DNA of 64,000 nucleotides, taken from contig JAPNXP010000016.1 of NCBI GenBank assembly GCA_028753945.1, positions 930,001-994,000 on the forward strand, given 5' to 3'. The position numbers were made by a program, and so were the translations under genes. Of this stretch, positions 23,001 to 32,939 are shown piece by piece. The notes under the pieces were generated by a model. The model was not told the origin of the DNA, searched no databases, and worked only from the letters and a program-made list of their open reading frames with translations. The stretch is from Hexactinellida sp. DTS-2022. Lineage: Eukaryota; Porifera; Hexactinellida. Every line of letters begins with the position of its first letter. Positions within the stretch are counted from its first letter, which is position 1.

Positions 23001-24389
23001 GTAGATGGGTTAGGTATGTGGCAAAGCCAACCGTTAGTGAGTTCAATTTGGCTCAATTTACTAATTATACAATCAAGAGTAGCAACAAAAAACTTAGCAT
23101 CATTTTCTTTGTTGTCAATAATACTTTCTTTATACGCCGATTGCATCATCTTCTCTTCCTTATCAGCAAGAGAAAGTCTTTGGGGTTTTACAGTTATATC
23201 TGTCAGGTATTCTGGACAATTTGGGAAAATACTTGGGACTGCATATTTGTTCAAACTCATCTTTTTCCTGGGTACTTCCACCATTTTAGTACCATCAAAA
23301 AATTCATAGTTTCTCTCTATGTCCTCATTCTTGAAATGGATAATACAAACCTTTAGATAAAGAATAAATTATAAACTATAAATATTTCGATTATATTGTT
23401 TGATGATCGTAGTAATACTATATTATATTATTAAAATTTATAAATTTAATTAATTAAGTTCTAAAAATAAACGAGTATCAAGTTGTAGTTCGAAACAAAG
23501 AAAGTGTTGAAGTAAAGAATTCAGAAGTCATAGGAAACTACAGCAGTGTCAATGAATTCTTATATTGATAATCCTATGACAGTGCAACTTCGATTTATAA
23601 ATTTCACCTTATAAAAATATACCCTAGTAGTAAATTTAAAAGTTAATCTTACCTTCTACTGTTTGTGCGTCTCGTAATCTTCTCTCGGCCTAGGTATAGC
23701 CCGGAACCATTTCTCACGAATATCCTCATCAGTAGGGAAAGAGAAAACAAGTAAATCCACACTCAGAATGATAATTAGATTTACAACCTGGCACCACACA
23801 TGTCATGTTGAAAAGAAAATCGTATAACTATGATAAAAGTGAGACAATGACTAAAAGTCGATGAAACGATGATTAATAGTAATAGAGAATACAAGTATTA
23901 TCGATATTGTTGAAGTTGTAATAGATTCATAATTTATTTATAATTTCGTTAACTTATAATCAATTTTGTAAACAATAATTATGGGTGGTTATAATGTGAC
24001 ACCTATTACACGTTTCTTTGATAATAAGTGTGTATGTAATCAGATAATAGCACACTAACCAGGACTATTTACATCAGCAAATATAATAGTGGTAGCTGAA
24101 GATGATATAAACTTATTAGAACATTCATTCGCTCATATTTATAGGGGATATACGATCAGTTTTAGATTTAAAATCCAGCTACTCAATAATGCGAAATTTA
24201 ATATTCGTCAAAAATGTTCTTAAGTAATGTTATGAGGTAGGAGGGTGTGAATTGAGTATAAATATATAAATCAAATCATAGACAAAGTTAAAATAGCCAC
24301 GGAAATATATTTTGAAATTAGCTATACATCGCTGTCCATGATCCATATTTTCAATGGACTATCATTGCCTTAGTATATAGATTGCTATG
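20087..24389 (-). mobile_element. P element P4, best-preserved copy
   Basis: 4303 bp. TIRs of about 75 bp: CATAGCAATCTATATACTAA onward at 20087 and the inverse ending at 24389, with only a few mismatches. An exact 7-bp duplication gctaagt flanks it (20080-20086, 24390-24396). It lies inside Ginger. Its gene is on the minus strand. High TIR similarity and the few lesions in the gene suggest it is the youngest P copy here. Confidence 0.93.
20525..23806 (-). pseudogene. P4 transposase (THAP P-element type), nearly intact
   Basis: Exon 1 starts at 23806 (MTCVVPGCKSNYHSE, then REKWFRAIPRPREDY after a frameshift) and ends near 23653 at gtaag; exon 2 starts at 23350 with VCIIHFKNEDIE, completing the C2CH THAP finger. 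From 23284 a single frame of 712 codons holds PSIFPNCPEYL, the helical region, MDEVHIRSDAAYKGG (about 22380), ALCTDNYPLN, FFDIVHIIKCIRNNWLN, ERQNVNFALKIFHE and DALEHHFGLYRQMSG (about 21280). The same frame continues after TAA codons at 21146-21148, about 21088 and about 20795, ending KLKKYN at 20525. The C-x2-C pair CPYCQDF is kept. Family chemistry: DDE-type cut and paste, with GTP as cofactor in the Drosophila enzyme. Three stops and one frameshift make it inactive unless the copy sequenced is atypical. Confidence 0.9.
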
Positions 24390-24439
24390 GCTAAGTTAAA
24401 ACTTTCGTTGTGTCATCATAGTTTGTATTAAACCTTATG

Positions 24440-24660
24440 TTTAATTAATACATCCCTCAGTCTCATGTAATGGGTAAATTGTCCTGAGCCTAGGTCCCGC
24501 TAATGGTGTCAAGAGATAAGTTAGGTGTTCTCAGGTAAGCTCTTGACATCCCTCAACCGTTAGGCTCGCGGTTGGGGAAAGGTACAGAGTGTATTCCAAG
24601 TGCACTCACAGCGAAACTACTTTTTAGTAGCTAGCTGCAGCCCTGAGGGACCAACCTACT
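24440..24660. other. GC-richer segment with hairpins, unassigned
   Basis: Stands out from the AT-rich surroundings. CCTCAACCG (24551-24559) can pair with CGGTTGGGG (24569-24577), and CTACT/AGTAG (24617-24630) forms a second small hairpin with a TTTT loop. A splice-donor-like AGGTAAG occurs at 24533-24539. It could be a structured RNA, a SINE-like piece or part of the Ginger element; I see no A/B box or Sm site that would settle it. Confidence 0.2.
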
Positions 24661-24759
24661 ATTTATTAATTAATCAATTAATTAATTAACACTACTTCAC
24701 AGAATAATCAATTATCTGTCCATATAGCTTACTAACAGGCAGTTATCAAGACATTTTAT

Positions 24760-24915
24760 CAGGGGCGTGCTGGGGTTGGGGGGCCCATTCGGGATTCCAT
24801 TCAGAAAGTAATCGAAGTGGGGGCCTGCGGTCCCACAAGGAGGGCCCTAAGGCAAGCCCCCAAAGGGGGGCCCGAGCGGGAATCCCGCATCGCTTGTATG
24901 GCCAGCACGCCCCTG
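24760..24915. mobile_element. hAT MITE with perfect TIRs and 8-bp TSD
   Basis: 156 bp. CAGGGGCGTGCTGG at the left is matched by CCAGCACGCCCCTG at the right; cattttat is duplicated exactly (24752-24759, 24916-24923). The inside is G/C-rich with CGGGATTCC and GGGAATCCCG in mirror order. No coding capacity. Confidence 0.95.
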
Positions 24916-25459
24916 CATTTTATCTTATTACACTGAGAGAAAAATCGAGCCTGAACATTGTACAAGCCAGAACAAGTAGTTCCCGTCATGAATTTGTGTA
25001 TTTTGATGGATTAGTTTTATATATATCCTTTACACGTTAATTATGTGGTATATTTATTACATCTTTCTGAAACTGTTATTCTGATATTTCCCATTAAATT
25101 TATTAATAACAGATATCAATGCATAATGTAGTGGCTAATCTTAATAACAGGGTGATAAAAGTAAATTTTAAATATAAATTGCTTTTATTTAGACAGAATT
25201 TTTATAATCAAAAATATAATCAGGGAGTAATAAGGTTGTATTGTAGCCAAACAAAGTGGTGAGAGAGAAATAAGAAAATAAACTAGTAATTAGATAGATT
25301 AGATATCGTGTTACTTAGGAAGCTTTTTAAACTTCCAGAATGTGTGCACTTGTCCCAAATTACGTTTTGAAAGTTTCATGACTCAGTTTTGTGCTACAAT
25401 GATTTACAACTTACAACTATAAATACCACATGAAATATGCAAAAGTAATTACAGCTATA

Positions 25460-25682
25460 ATGGATTCTTCAGAAAGATACTATATTGAATTCATTGAACA
25501 GATGCAAAAAGAACACGAGGAAAAAAATGAGCATGATGGAAGAGACATGTAAGATGATTGATGAACATAAAGCGTATATAGATATGAAAAGGGCGGAATG
25601 GGAAATCGAGAAAAAGCATTAAAAAAAATCAGAAAATTAAAACAAACGATAATACGATTGGGGGATATGGATTCAGATTAAG
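25460..25682 (+). other. Possible small coiled-coil ORF of the Ginger element, broken
   Basis: ATG 25460 opens SSERYYIEFIEQMQKEHEEK; after one or two frame changes the sequence continues KMIDEHKAYIDMKRAEWEIE and KKIRKLKQTIIRLGDMDSD, then TAA. Charged, heptad-like and similar in flavour to the minus-strand frame at 26083-26335. It resembles no named domain. It may be a second Ginger ORF or a captured gene fragment. Confidence 0.3.
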
Positions 25683-26082
25683 TGTAGAATTATTTAATTA
25701 AAAGAAGAGTATTATACTTTAGTTTGTATGTGTTTTTTGTTAATTCATAAGATTAAATAAAGTTGTGCTTTACTAGTATTTTAATTAATGGTATTTTTTA
25801 ATTAATTAATCTATAAGGGAAAATGCGTATAGCTTGACTAGATCCTGTCTTTTTTAATTTATTATAAAATTAATTGTTTATCTAAATTTACTCTCTACTA
25901 CAATAATTTATCCCTTTTAATTATCATAATTTATAGATTTAATTGTAATCCACTTGCTTTATTAAAAGAAGGTGTTTATTAATTAATACGTAGTATAGCA
26001 ACTCAACTTTATTTCATTAATTGACGCATCAAACATCTAAATAATAAAGTATAAAAATTATTTTAGTTTCCAATGATATCCC

Positions 26083-26335
26083 TCCACTTCTCGGAACCCT
26101 CCAGCTAAGTCTCCATGTTTTGCAGTTTTCTAATTTTCTCCCTAATTTTTCTTTTCAAAGCATTTCCCTCATCCTGCCATACTCTTCTCTCATTCTCCAG
26201 GGATCCTCTGCTCTTAATTAAAGAATCAATTAGTTATAATTGTTCGACTGCATCTTGGCAGCTCGATCTGCTCTTCGGCTGATTCTGAATTTCTTCTGTC
26301 AACGTCTCGTACACATAAATCATTGAAACCATCCT
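26083..26335 (-). other. Possible small coiled-coil ORF, minus strand
   Basis: Read from 26335: MVSMIYVYETLTEEIQNQ, a stop, then SLIKSRGSLENERRVWQDEG and a lysine/arginine-rich helix ending near EKWRDIIGN. Its last part (NERRVWQDEGNALKRKIREK) parallels AEWEIEKKALKKIRKLKQ of the plus-strand frame at 25460-25682. The two lie in opposite orientation about 400 bp apart, perhaps an inverted duplication within Ginger. Confidence 0.3.
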
Positions 26336-27910
26336 AATTCAATAATTCCTGAACTGTAACCTATTTATAGTTTATAAGTTTCTACATCTTTGATAATAGA
26401 AATACTCAACGAAGTAATCACGAATATCATTTGCATTGATCATTAAATTTGATGAAATTGATGTCATCCGAACTAACAGCTTATATTCTTGAATCAAACT
26501 AAATTCGATATCTTGCAAATCTTAAATTTTTTCTAACTAAAGCATTTTGTTGGCATCATATTTATAATTCTTATAATTGATTGATTTAACTCTCTATCCA
26601 CTTGCCTTAATCTGTAAAGTGGAAAATTCTTTTCACTACCAGCGCCTCAAAAGACCACAGTAGATTAGAAAACAAATCCAGAATTCACGAGTTTTTCTAA
26701 GTATCAAATTCACAATTTAATTAATTAATTAATTAAGCATAACATGAATTGTTCAGTAAACTTATAGTTAGAGTGGATAAAATTTGCCTTGTATAGTTGC
26801 GCCTCAGAATACCACAGCGTCTCAAAATACCAGTCTAATTTGTAATAGCACATCCATGGTGTATAGAGTGTATCATATAGGCGTCTCAAAATACCACAGC
26901 GTCTCAAAATACCACACAACAGACCTACTAGTCTCTTAGAGTATTTAGGTACATTTTTTCACTCAAATGACGATGAACATGCTGCTAGTTTTGATGTAGA
27001 TTCCTATTTGTCAACCTTAAATGAAATCAGCCTTCCGGAAATGGCAGCATCTCAAGTTGAGTGCCTCGCGTTTGTCGCTGGCTATGCTGTATTTTCTTAT
27101 CTCAAAAAATCTAGTAATTGTATATTGTGCAGGAAATTTCTGTGTACTGAAAAATCCTTACAAGTGAATGATGACATGGGCAGTCAGTCTATACTCATAG
27201 AATTGTTAGATAGGGGTTCTCTCAAATATCCATCGAGCCATGTTCTTGAATGCATTAAGGTCATTTTTGATATATTTAGCAAAATTGACAGTCATAGGGA
27301 ACAATTTGACAACTTTTACTCAGGCTCTTCCCGTACAAAACTTGTTCAACTGGCATGGGCCACTATGTAACTAGAGCATAGCACACTTTGGAGATTCGTT
27401 GTGAATGCAATGTATCGCGGTGGGACATTCTACGAAAACTTTTTCTCACTGTTTCCAACTGTTTATTATCTAATAGAGTTAAGAATTATAATGTACTAGT
27501 ATTGAAGCGTGATAATAGTAAGCTTACTAAATTCAAGAATTAATTTTCTTTATTTCTTTTAGTTTTATTCAGTCAACCTGTTGCTGTTCCTGTAGATGTA
27601 TTAAGTGTGACTACTCCCTCTTAGAAGTATATCTCTATTACGTATTGCTGTCTTAAGCCCCTTAGTATCATAATAACATTTATATCAATTTCTGTGTTTG
27701 TATGAGTATACTGTATTATATATTAAACTCCTTATATTTTCCAATCGTTTTAATTGACAATAATATGTTGTCAGGATGATGAGGGTGGCTAAAATTAATG
27801 GGAAAATTGAACAAATTACCATTTTAGAAAATGTTGTTTTGAAGTACTTAACCAATCCCTGGTCCAAATTTTTTAGTGACCACCATTGCCTTAGTGTATA
27901 GAATGCTATG

Positions 27911-28035
27911 GTTAATGGTAAGCCGAAAAAGTTAATCCGAAGAGGTTAATGCTACGCCAAACAGGTTAATGGTACGCCAAACAGGTTAATGGTACACCAA
28001 ACAGGTTAATGCACGCCGAAAAGGTTAATGGTACG
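27911..28035. repeat. GGTTAATGGTACGCC satellite, array 2
   Basis: Six to seven units (GGTTAATGGTACGCCAAACA type, with variants such as GGTTAATGCACGCC), same orientation as 13226-13529. This is the continuation of that array on the far side of P3. A degenerate unit in the opposite orientation (GCGTACCTTTAACCTGTT) lies at 28122-28139, at the start of the P5 homology. Confidence 0.9.
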
Positions 28036-28139
28036 CAGAATATTTGAATCGATTCTTTAATTTGATTTTAATTTTATTTTACTTGCTTTGATTTTTTCCT
28101 TTGATTTAATTCATTTTACCCTGCGTACCTTTAACCTGT

Positions 28140-29430
28140 TTTGAAGAGGTTTCCTGTGTGTATCTTGTTCAAGTTTACTCTGCATCTTTTAGTGATGTGC
28201 GTCTCCTCTATAATTTAGAGAAAGAATCCTTAGCTAAGTTAGCACCTAGCTTTGACTATCAAAGCTTGTTATCCTTCTGCTATTGAGCGCCAAAATATGA
28301 AACTTGTTTTGAAAGTATTCAACGAATTAACTGTTGCAGCTCTGAAGTTACTGAATGAACTCCGTAACCAAGAAGACCGAAACAATACACACGACTTTGT
28401 TGAAATGCTTCTTCAAATTTGGAAACTTTCCAACATAAAATCCCCACTTAAAGGTAAACGTTGGAATGATGATATCTCAAGACCTCTAACATACTAGGGC
28501 GAACGATTTTCATTCTTAGCTTGTGTTGTTATTTGGTTAGAGACTTGGCTGGCCTTGCCAGGAAATGTAGGAAAGTTAAGTAAACAAACGTTCACCAGTT
28601 TTAAACATGCATGTACTGTATTGCCTCAGATAACTAACCATTTAACTGGATTTTGTGGATTTAACTATCTTTTGACATCCTTTTTACAGACCTTTATCGT
28701 ATGATGTCAGGTTCAAACTACCATATCTCGATCTCGTATCTTCAAATCCTTGAAACTGAACGCCGCCTCAAGTTATCCAACATATTAAAGATTTTTGCTT
28801 CACAACAAGATTGTGGCTTATATTCAATTCAGACATTTATTGATTCATACTCATCCCTTGATACGAATAATGGCGATGAAATTGATGTCCAACTAGTCTG
28901 GGATGAAATTGATGATCTAACTTCCATTGAACGTAGTTTACAGACTCTTCAGTCATTAGCTTTTATTGCTGGTTATGCAGTACATAAATATATTTTAAAA
29001 ACTCAGCCATGTCATGTTTACATTGATCTTTTGACCATTGACAAAGACTTTATCTTTGATGAAGATTTACAACCCGAGTTCAGTCTTTTGCAATTAACTG
29101 ACCGTGGTGGCCTAAAGTATCCATCTGAGTTTATCCTCGAATCTATAGTAACTTTATGGGAGACGTTAATTGCAATTGAAAGCAAATAAAACTTGTTGGC
29201 GATATTGAGGGAAGGATCATCCAGAAAATTATTGTGAAAGTAACCTTTTGCGATTGCGGATGCGATTGCTAAATCGAGTTGCATTTCTTGTGGTATCTCT
29301 ATTTTGACTATCCTAAAAAATCTTATTTTCACTTGGGCAACTGTTTACTAGCTAACAAGGTTAATAATTATAACTCCGCTGTGCATCTAAAGGAATGGAA
29401 AAGCGAAAACTGAAGAAGTTCTCACATTAA
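28140..29430 (+). pseudogene. P5 transposase, C-terminal half only
   Basis: Homology to other P copies begins abruptly at about 28140 (VQVYSASFSDVRLLYNLE) and continues with IKACYPSAIERQNMKLVLKV, LSKQTFTSFKHACTVLPQ, FYRMMSGSNYHIS and ETERRLKLSNILKIF. The LEHHFGL part of the glutamate motif is deleted: the sequence jumps from LTSFLQT to FYRMMSG at about 28690. After 28701-29189 (IAGYAVHKYILK, LTDRGGLKYPSEF) frameshifts follow, and the C-terminal end is recognisable to 29430. A stop lies at 28495. It has no N-terminal half nearby on this strand; its missing part corresponds to what P2 contains. Confidence 0.85.
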
Positions 29431-29562
29431 TGAAATACACCAGAAGGCTACTCTTCTATTATTATTATTGTTATTATTATTGTTATTTGAATTCTATTAC
29501 CGTTGCTCTCTTACCGTTCTTACGTTAAACTTTTTCCATTACCGTTATTCCGTTACTTTACT

Positions 29563-30802
29563 TAAGGATGATGCTTGCCGCCAAATTATCCGGTATTTAA
29601 CTTCAAAAATTTAAGTGTCGATTATTGTGAAATAACATGCAAAAATAACCTGGAATTCTGTTGGAAGTGCAAATTTTCAAAAATCTAGAATATTTTTGCT
29701 CAAAAGTGCATTATTAGTGACGTCATTTTTGATGACATCGGTGATTATGTGAACATTCCTCACATTTATCACCATTGATGGTTATTTATGTGCATTTTGA
29801 TACTAATATCAGTTCATATATAACTAATATGTATCAACTGCACGGTGGAAAGCATATGGAGAATGTATACTTGAGGTTATGGGTTCGAATCTCTATGGTG
29901 ACTATCTTTTTAATCATTGTGGGATATAAAGCAATTCAATTGAAAGGGACCACAAATATGCATGGTGCATGTACATAGTAGTTCAAAACATTGCTGGAAT
30001 GAACTTTCTGTTGAATTTCGAACAATTCTCACAGCCAATTACATCAAATTCCTTTTCCAGCTGGTGTCCCAAAATAAAGTGGACTTGCATAAATGGATAA
30101 ATATCAAGTCATTTATTTACGAACAATGAGTGAATACATGTAAAGCTTATCGTACGAATAGAAGCTTACATACTCCTTCCATACCGGGATGAAACACCAA
30201 TTGAAATGTATCTATTATTAGTGGGAATAACCTGGTAAACTTTGAACGCTTGTATCTCAAAACTCATTTTTTCGACCTCCTCGGCATTAGTTGAGAAAAA
30301 ATATTTAGCGGAATGACTAAAAAAACTCAGATATACTTGTATACACTATTGTCTATAAAAATGACTAGCTTGGGAGCGTTTGTACAAGAACTAAGTGTTC
30401 TTTGAACCAATTTGGTGTAAAATTGTCAAATTTTGACCGATTTTTGAGATAACAAGGGTCAAGCACCCACAGGATAGAAAGTAGGAACTCTACACTACCA
30501 AAGCTAGTCATTTTTTCATTCCTAGTTGTGGGGAATATGTACAAAACTTTTCAGAACTTGCGCCACAATATAACACTCTGGATAATGCCGAGAAGTTTTG
30601 ATTCTATAGTATTACGGGTATGAGAAGCCAAAAAAAATATTTTCACCCTCCCTGACAAAAATATAATTCCAAAAAATGATATAAAGTGCTAAATATCTTA
30701 GTTAGGATAAAGGATCTTATGTTTATAGTGATTTACCATTGTTTGGACAAAACTATGGAAACTGCCCATTACAGCTAACGTTAACTCGCGTTCAGCATCC
30801 TT
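29563..30802 (+). mobile_element. Short MULE derivative, copy B of the 1.2-kb sequence
   Basis: Shares 1227 bp (29570-30796) with the left end of the RING-bearing MULE at 9731-10957. Its edges, AAGGATGATGCTTG and CAGCATCCTT, are short inverted repeats. There is no transposase, so it would depend on an autonomous copy. It sits within CCGTTAC-type repeat DNA; no clear target duplication found. Confidence 0.65.
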
Positions 30803-31030
30803 AATTACGGTTATCTTTAATCCGTTACCATTATCCTTAATCTGTTACTCTAACCATTACATTACCGTAACACTGTTACAGCTACTACGTTACTTATTGC
30901 ATTGCCTTTTACTCCGCTCCGTTACTCCGTTACTTTTAATTAATTACGGTTACCTTTAATCCGTTAACTTTATCCTTAATCTGTTACTCTAACCATTACA
31001 TTACCGTAACACTCTTACGGCTACTACGTT
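30803..31030. repeat. CCGTTAC-type degenerate tandem repeat
   Basis: Loose repetition of TTAATCCGTTAC, TACTCCGTTAC and ACATTACCGTAACAC words; two roughly 120-bp blocks (about 30805-30900 and 30945-31030) are near copies. The same words appear at 29500-29560 and 31566-31680. Confidence 0.75.
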
Positions 31031-31039
31031 ACTTATTCC

Positions 31040-31380
31040 CTAAGTTGTTTAATACGTCTTTTATTGTCTACGTATTACGTATAATACGTATAATGTAATA
31101 CGTATTATACGTATACCTTGCTTATAATATCGAGCTCATGGAATTTGATTTGAATAACTTTTGGTTTAATCGTTATTCTTTTATTGTTAATCGACTCGTA
31201 GTATAGTTTGTATAGTACAAATATGATTATTTGTTAGATGTTGTTTTACAACAAGAATTAGAAATATTCGATTGAATTTACTTCAAAGATATCCCTGGTT
31301 GATCATAGATTTAACGTATAATACGTACTGGTGGATAGCGTATCACGTATTATACGCAATACTCGTATTAAACAACTTAG
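31040..31380. mobile_element. hAT-like MITE, CTAAGTTGTTTAATACG tips
   Basis: 341 bp with 17-bp inverted tips. Flanks cttattcc (31032-31039) and catattcc (31381-31388) agree at 7 of 8 positions. Rich in ACGTATTATACGT palindromes. A related right end lies at 62604-62662. Confidence 0.75.
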
Positions 31381-31397
31381 CATATTCCATTGCCTTT

Positions 31398-31565
31398 CAG
31401 GGTTGAATACAGGTTTTTAGGTCAGGGGGGGCAAATGGGGTTGGTTAAAGAAATAAGGGGGGCGAAGCCCATCCAACTAAGGGGGAAAAAGGCAGCCCAG
31501 GGGGGGGCAAAAGGAAACCCTGGGGGGGCGAAAGCCCCCCCCGCCCCCCCCTAAATGCAGCCCAG
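31398..31565. mobile_element. Probable hAT MITE with G- and C-runs
   Basis: CAGGGTTGAATACAGG at the left roughly mirrors CCTAAATGCAGCCCAG at the right; inside are long G runs then C runs (GGGGGGGCAAA, GCCCCCCCCGCC). The duplication is unclear. Confidence 0.4.
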
Positions 31566-31687
31566 CCTTTTCTCCGTTACACTGTTACTCCGTTATTCCG
31601 TTCTTTTTAATTAGTTACTTTTATCTTTAAATACATTACCGCACTGTTACATCGTTATCTTTAGTCCGTTACTTCGTTACTTTTAAT

Positions 31688-32092
31688 TAGGGCTGAAACG
31701 AATATACCGAATATTCGTTCGAAATGATTGAACGAATATTCGTTCGTTTGCAAACGAATATTCGTTACGAAGCGAATATTCGTTTGGACGAATATTAGAA
31801 TCAAACGGATATTCGTTGACTAATTTTGGACAACAACAAGACTTTTGTATAGCTTAGAGATATCGTAATTATAAATTCCCACTTAAACTAGCTGATTATT
31901 AGTTAACTTGTGTATAATACACTTCGTAACTATTATTATACCATTGTAACATGATCAAAAACCTATTTTCCAATGTATTTTGTCTCGAGAAATTGATTTA
32001 ATGCTTAGTCATCCAAACGAACGAATATTCGAATATTCGTTCGTTTAGAAAAAGGTTCGTTCGTTACATTTCGAATATTCGTTTCAGCCCTA
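31688..32092. mobile_element. hAT MITE full of CGAATATTCG palindromes
   Basis: 405 bp. Tips TAGGGCTGAAACGAATAT and its inverse; exact 8-bp duplication cttttaat (31680-31687, 32093-32100). Both ends carry many ACGAATATTCGTTCG words able to fold. No coding capacity. Confidence 0.95.
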
Positions 32093-32104
32093 CTTTTAAT
32101 CAGT

Positions 32105-32310
32105 TACCGTCCGTTACATTAAGGTAACGGTAACTGATTAAAGGTAACGGATTAAACGGTATCGGAAGAAATAAAGTAATCGTAACGGGAGAAAATATAT
32201 AACGGTAACGAATGAATTAAAGTAACGGTACCGGTAGAATTATAGTAACGGTAACGGAAGAAATAAAGTAACGGTAACGGATTAACGAAGTAACGGAAGA
32301 TTTAGTAACG
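32105..32310. repeat. GGTAACGG tandem repeat
   Basis: Repeated GGTAACGG(AA)(G)AAATAAAGTAAC words, the reverse complement of the CCGTTAC repeats to the left. The change of strand lies at about 32105-32125, so the repeats form a large inverted arrangement around 31.0-32.3 kb. Confidence 0.75.
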
Positions 32311-32474
32311 GAGCACATCACTGTATAATACACGCAGGTACCCGCTAACATTCTTAAAAATAGACTAAGAGTAAGCCCAATCGCCAAAAATCTCACTTAT
32401 ATTTGGCAATATTTAATTTTATGGTTTGTTTATAAATGTTACATTGTGAATAGAGATTATAAGATTACACCTTT

Positions 32475-32939
32475 TTGAAAGAGAATGAATCTGAAAACCT
32501 TTGTTCCTTGACTGGTAAGTTCATGGCACAATGTTCTGTTCAAGACGAGTATTTTGACCATTACCGAATGAAATTTGTGGCGTTACTAAGAGAGAGAGAG
32601 GGAATAGAGAGAGAGAGAGAGGTATGCAGAATAAGACAAATACTCGAAGCTTGGAAACTTGGCATCTTCGGCCCATCTATTGCACATACATGCACAGTAA
32701 ATGCTACTCCTTCAGATCTAGGAGAAAAGTCTAGTTCTCGATTGAAGGCCTTGCTTGAATGTTCTGTAATGCATCAGAGAAACAGAATGTCAAGTCACCT
32801 GGACTGTGTTCGAGATTATGCCGAAATTGAAAAATCTCTGCCAAACAAGTTGCTGCCTTACATTTGCAGCATATTTCTAACGACGAGGATTATACGGTGT
32901 CAATTCTTGCAAAGAAATTGTCAAAATTGGTACTTTTGA
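32475..32939 (+). other. Unassigned 154-codon open frame
   Basis: Starts at 32475, within a segment of more balanced composition. It contains an RE-rich run (LREREGIEREREVCRIRQI) and ends in CQNWYF. GTAAGT at 32514 and acceptor-like tatag at 33000 could allow splicing to GGRMYTEFRRFLKWENV (about 33001-33090). No domain recognised and no frame support beyond length; it may be a pseudogene fragment. Confidence 0.25.

Larger units (their letters stand above)
17614..26921 (+). mobile_element. Ginger-type DNA transposon (Gypsy-integrase related), holding P4
   Basis: Tips TGTTGTGTGGTATTTTGAG and the inverse ...TACCACACAACA fit the TGTNR...YNACA rule of Ginger elements. A 4-bp duplication gacc flanks it (17610-17613, 26922-26925), and the P3 reading frame is restored when the element and one gacc are removed. 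The subterminal word GGTATTTTGAGACGC is repeated at both ends. The left half encodes a retroviral-like integrase. Removing P4 (20087-24389) leaves about 5 kb. No integrase C-terminus, OTU or Ulp1 protease domain was found in the right half, so it is probably internally damaged. Confidence 0.88.
14085..27542 (+). pseudogene. P3 transposase (THAP P-element type), split by insertions
   Basis: Exon 1 (14085-14237) encodes CVVPGC and REKWFKAIPRPRED of the THAP finger; an intron (gttagt at 14238, ctag at 14450-14453) precedes ICILHFKEEDIE, so the zinc ligands are split between exons. The reading continues to PCIFPNCPSYL, a helical region, MDEVHIRSDASYKGG, DAICTDNYPLN, FFDVVHIIKSVRNNWLN and ERQNVNLALRVF. 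Frameshifts lie at about 14905 and 16146. The fold-back element cuts it at 16519 just before DALEHHFGLYRQMSG (17457-17500), the glutamate motif. Ginger cuts it at 17614 in IERP; the frame is restored exactly after it (ERP|TSLLEYL, 26926). The C-terminal part has C-x2-C (CILCRKF) and, after a frameshift near 27360, ends LTKFKN at 27542. Confidence 0.9.
13530..27910 (+). mobile_element. P element P3 with nested fold-back, Ginger and P4 elements
   Basis: TIRs are the 60-odd bases from 13530 (CATAGCATTCTATACACTAA onward through GGCAATGGTGGTCACTAAAA) and their near-perfect inverse ending at 27910. The 7-bp duplication gttaatg is exact (13523-13529, 27911-27917). Subtracting the fold-back element (16519-17448) and the Ginger element (17614-26921) leaves a P element of about 4.1 kb, similar to P1 and P4. 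The insertion order is clear: satellite, then P3, then Ginger, then P4. Confidence 0.93.

Noticed and set aside
31688..31700. TTAGGG-like word as telomeric repeat
   Set aside because: It occurs once, as part of the TAGGGCTGAAACG tip of a hAT MITE with an exact 8-bp duplication.
32475..32939. 154-codon frame as a confident gene
   Set aside because: No recognisable domain, no homologous copy in the window, and doubtful splice sites; kept only as a low-confidence open frame.
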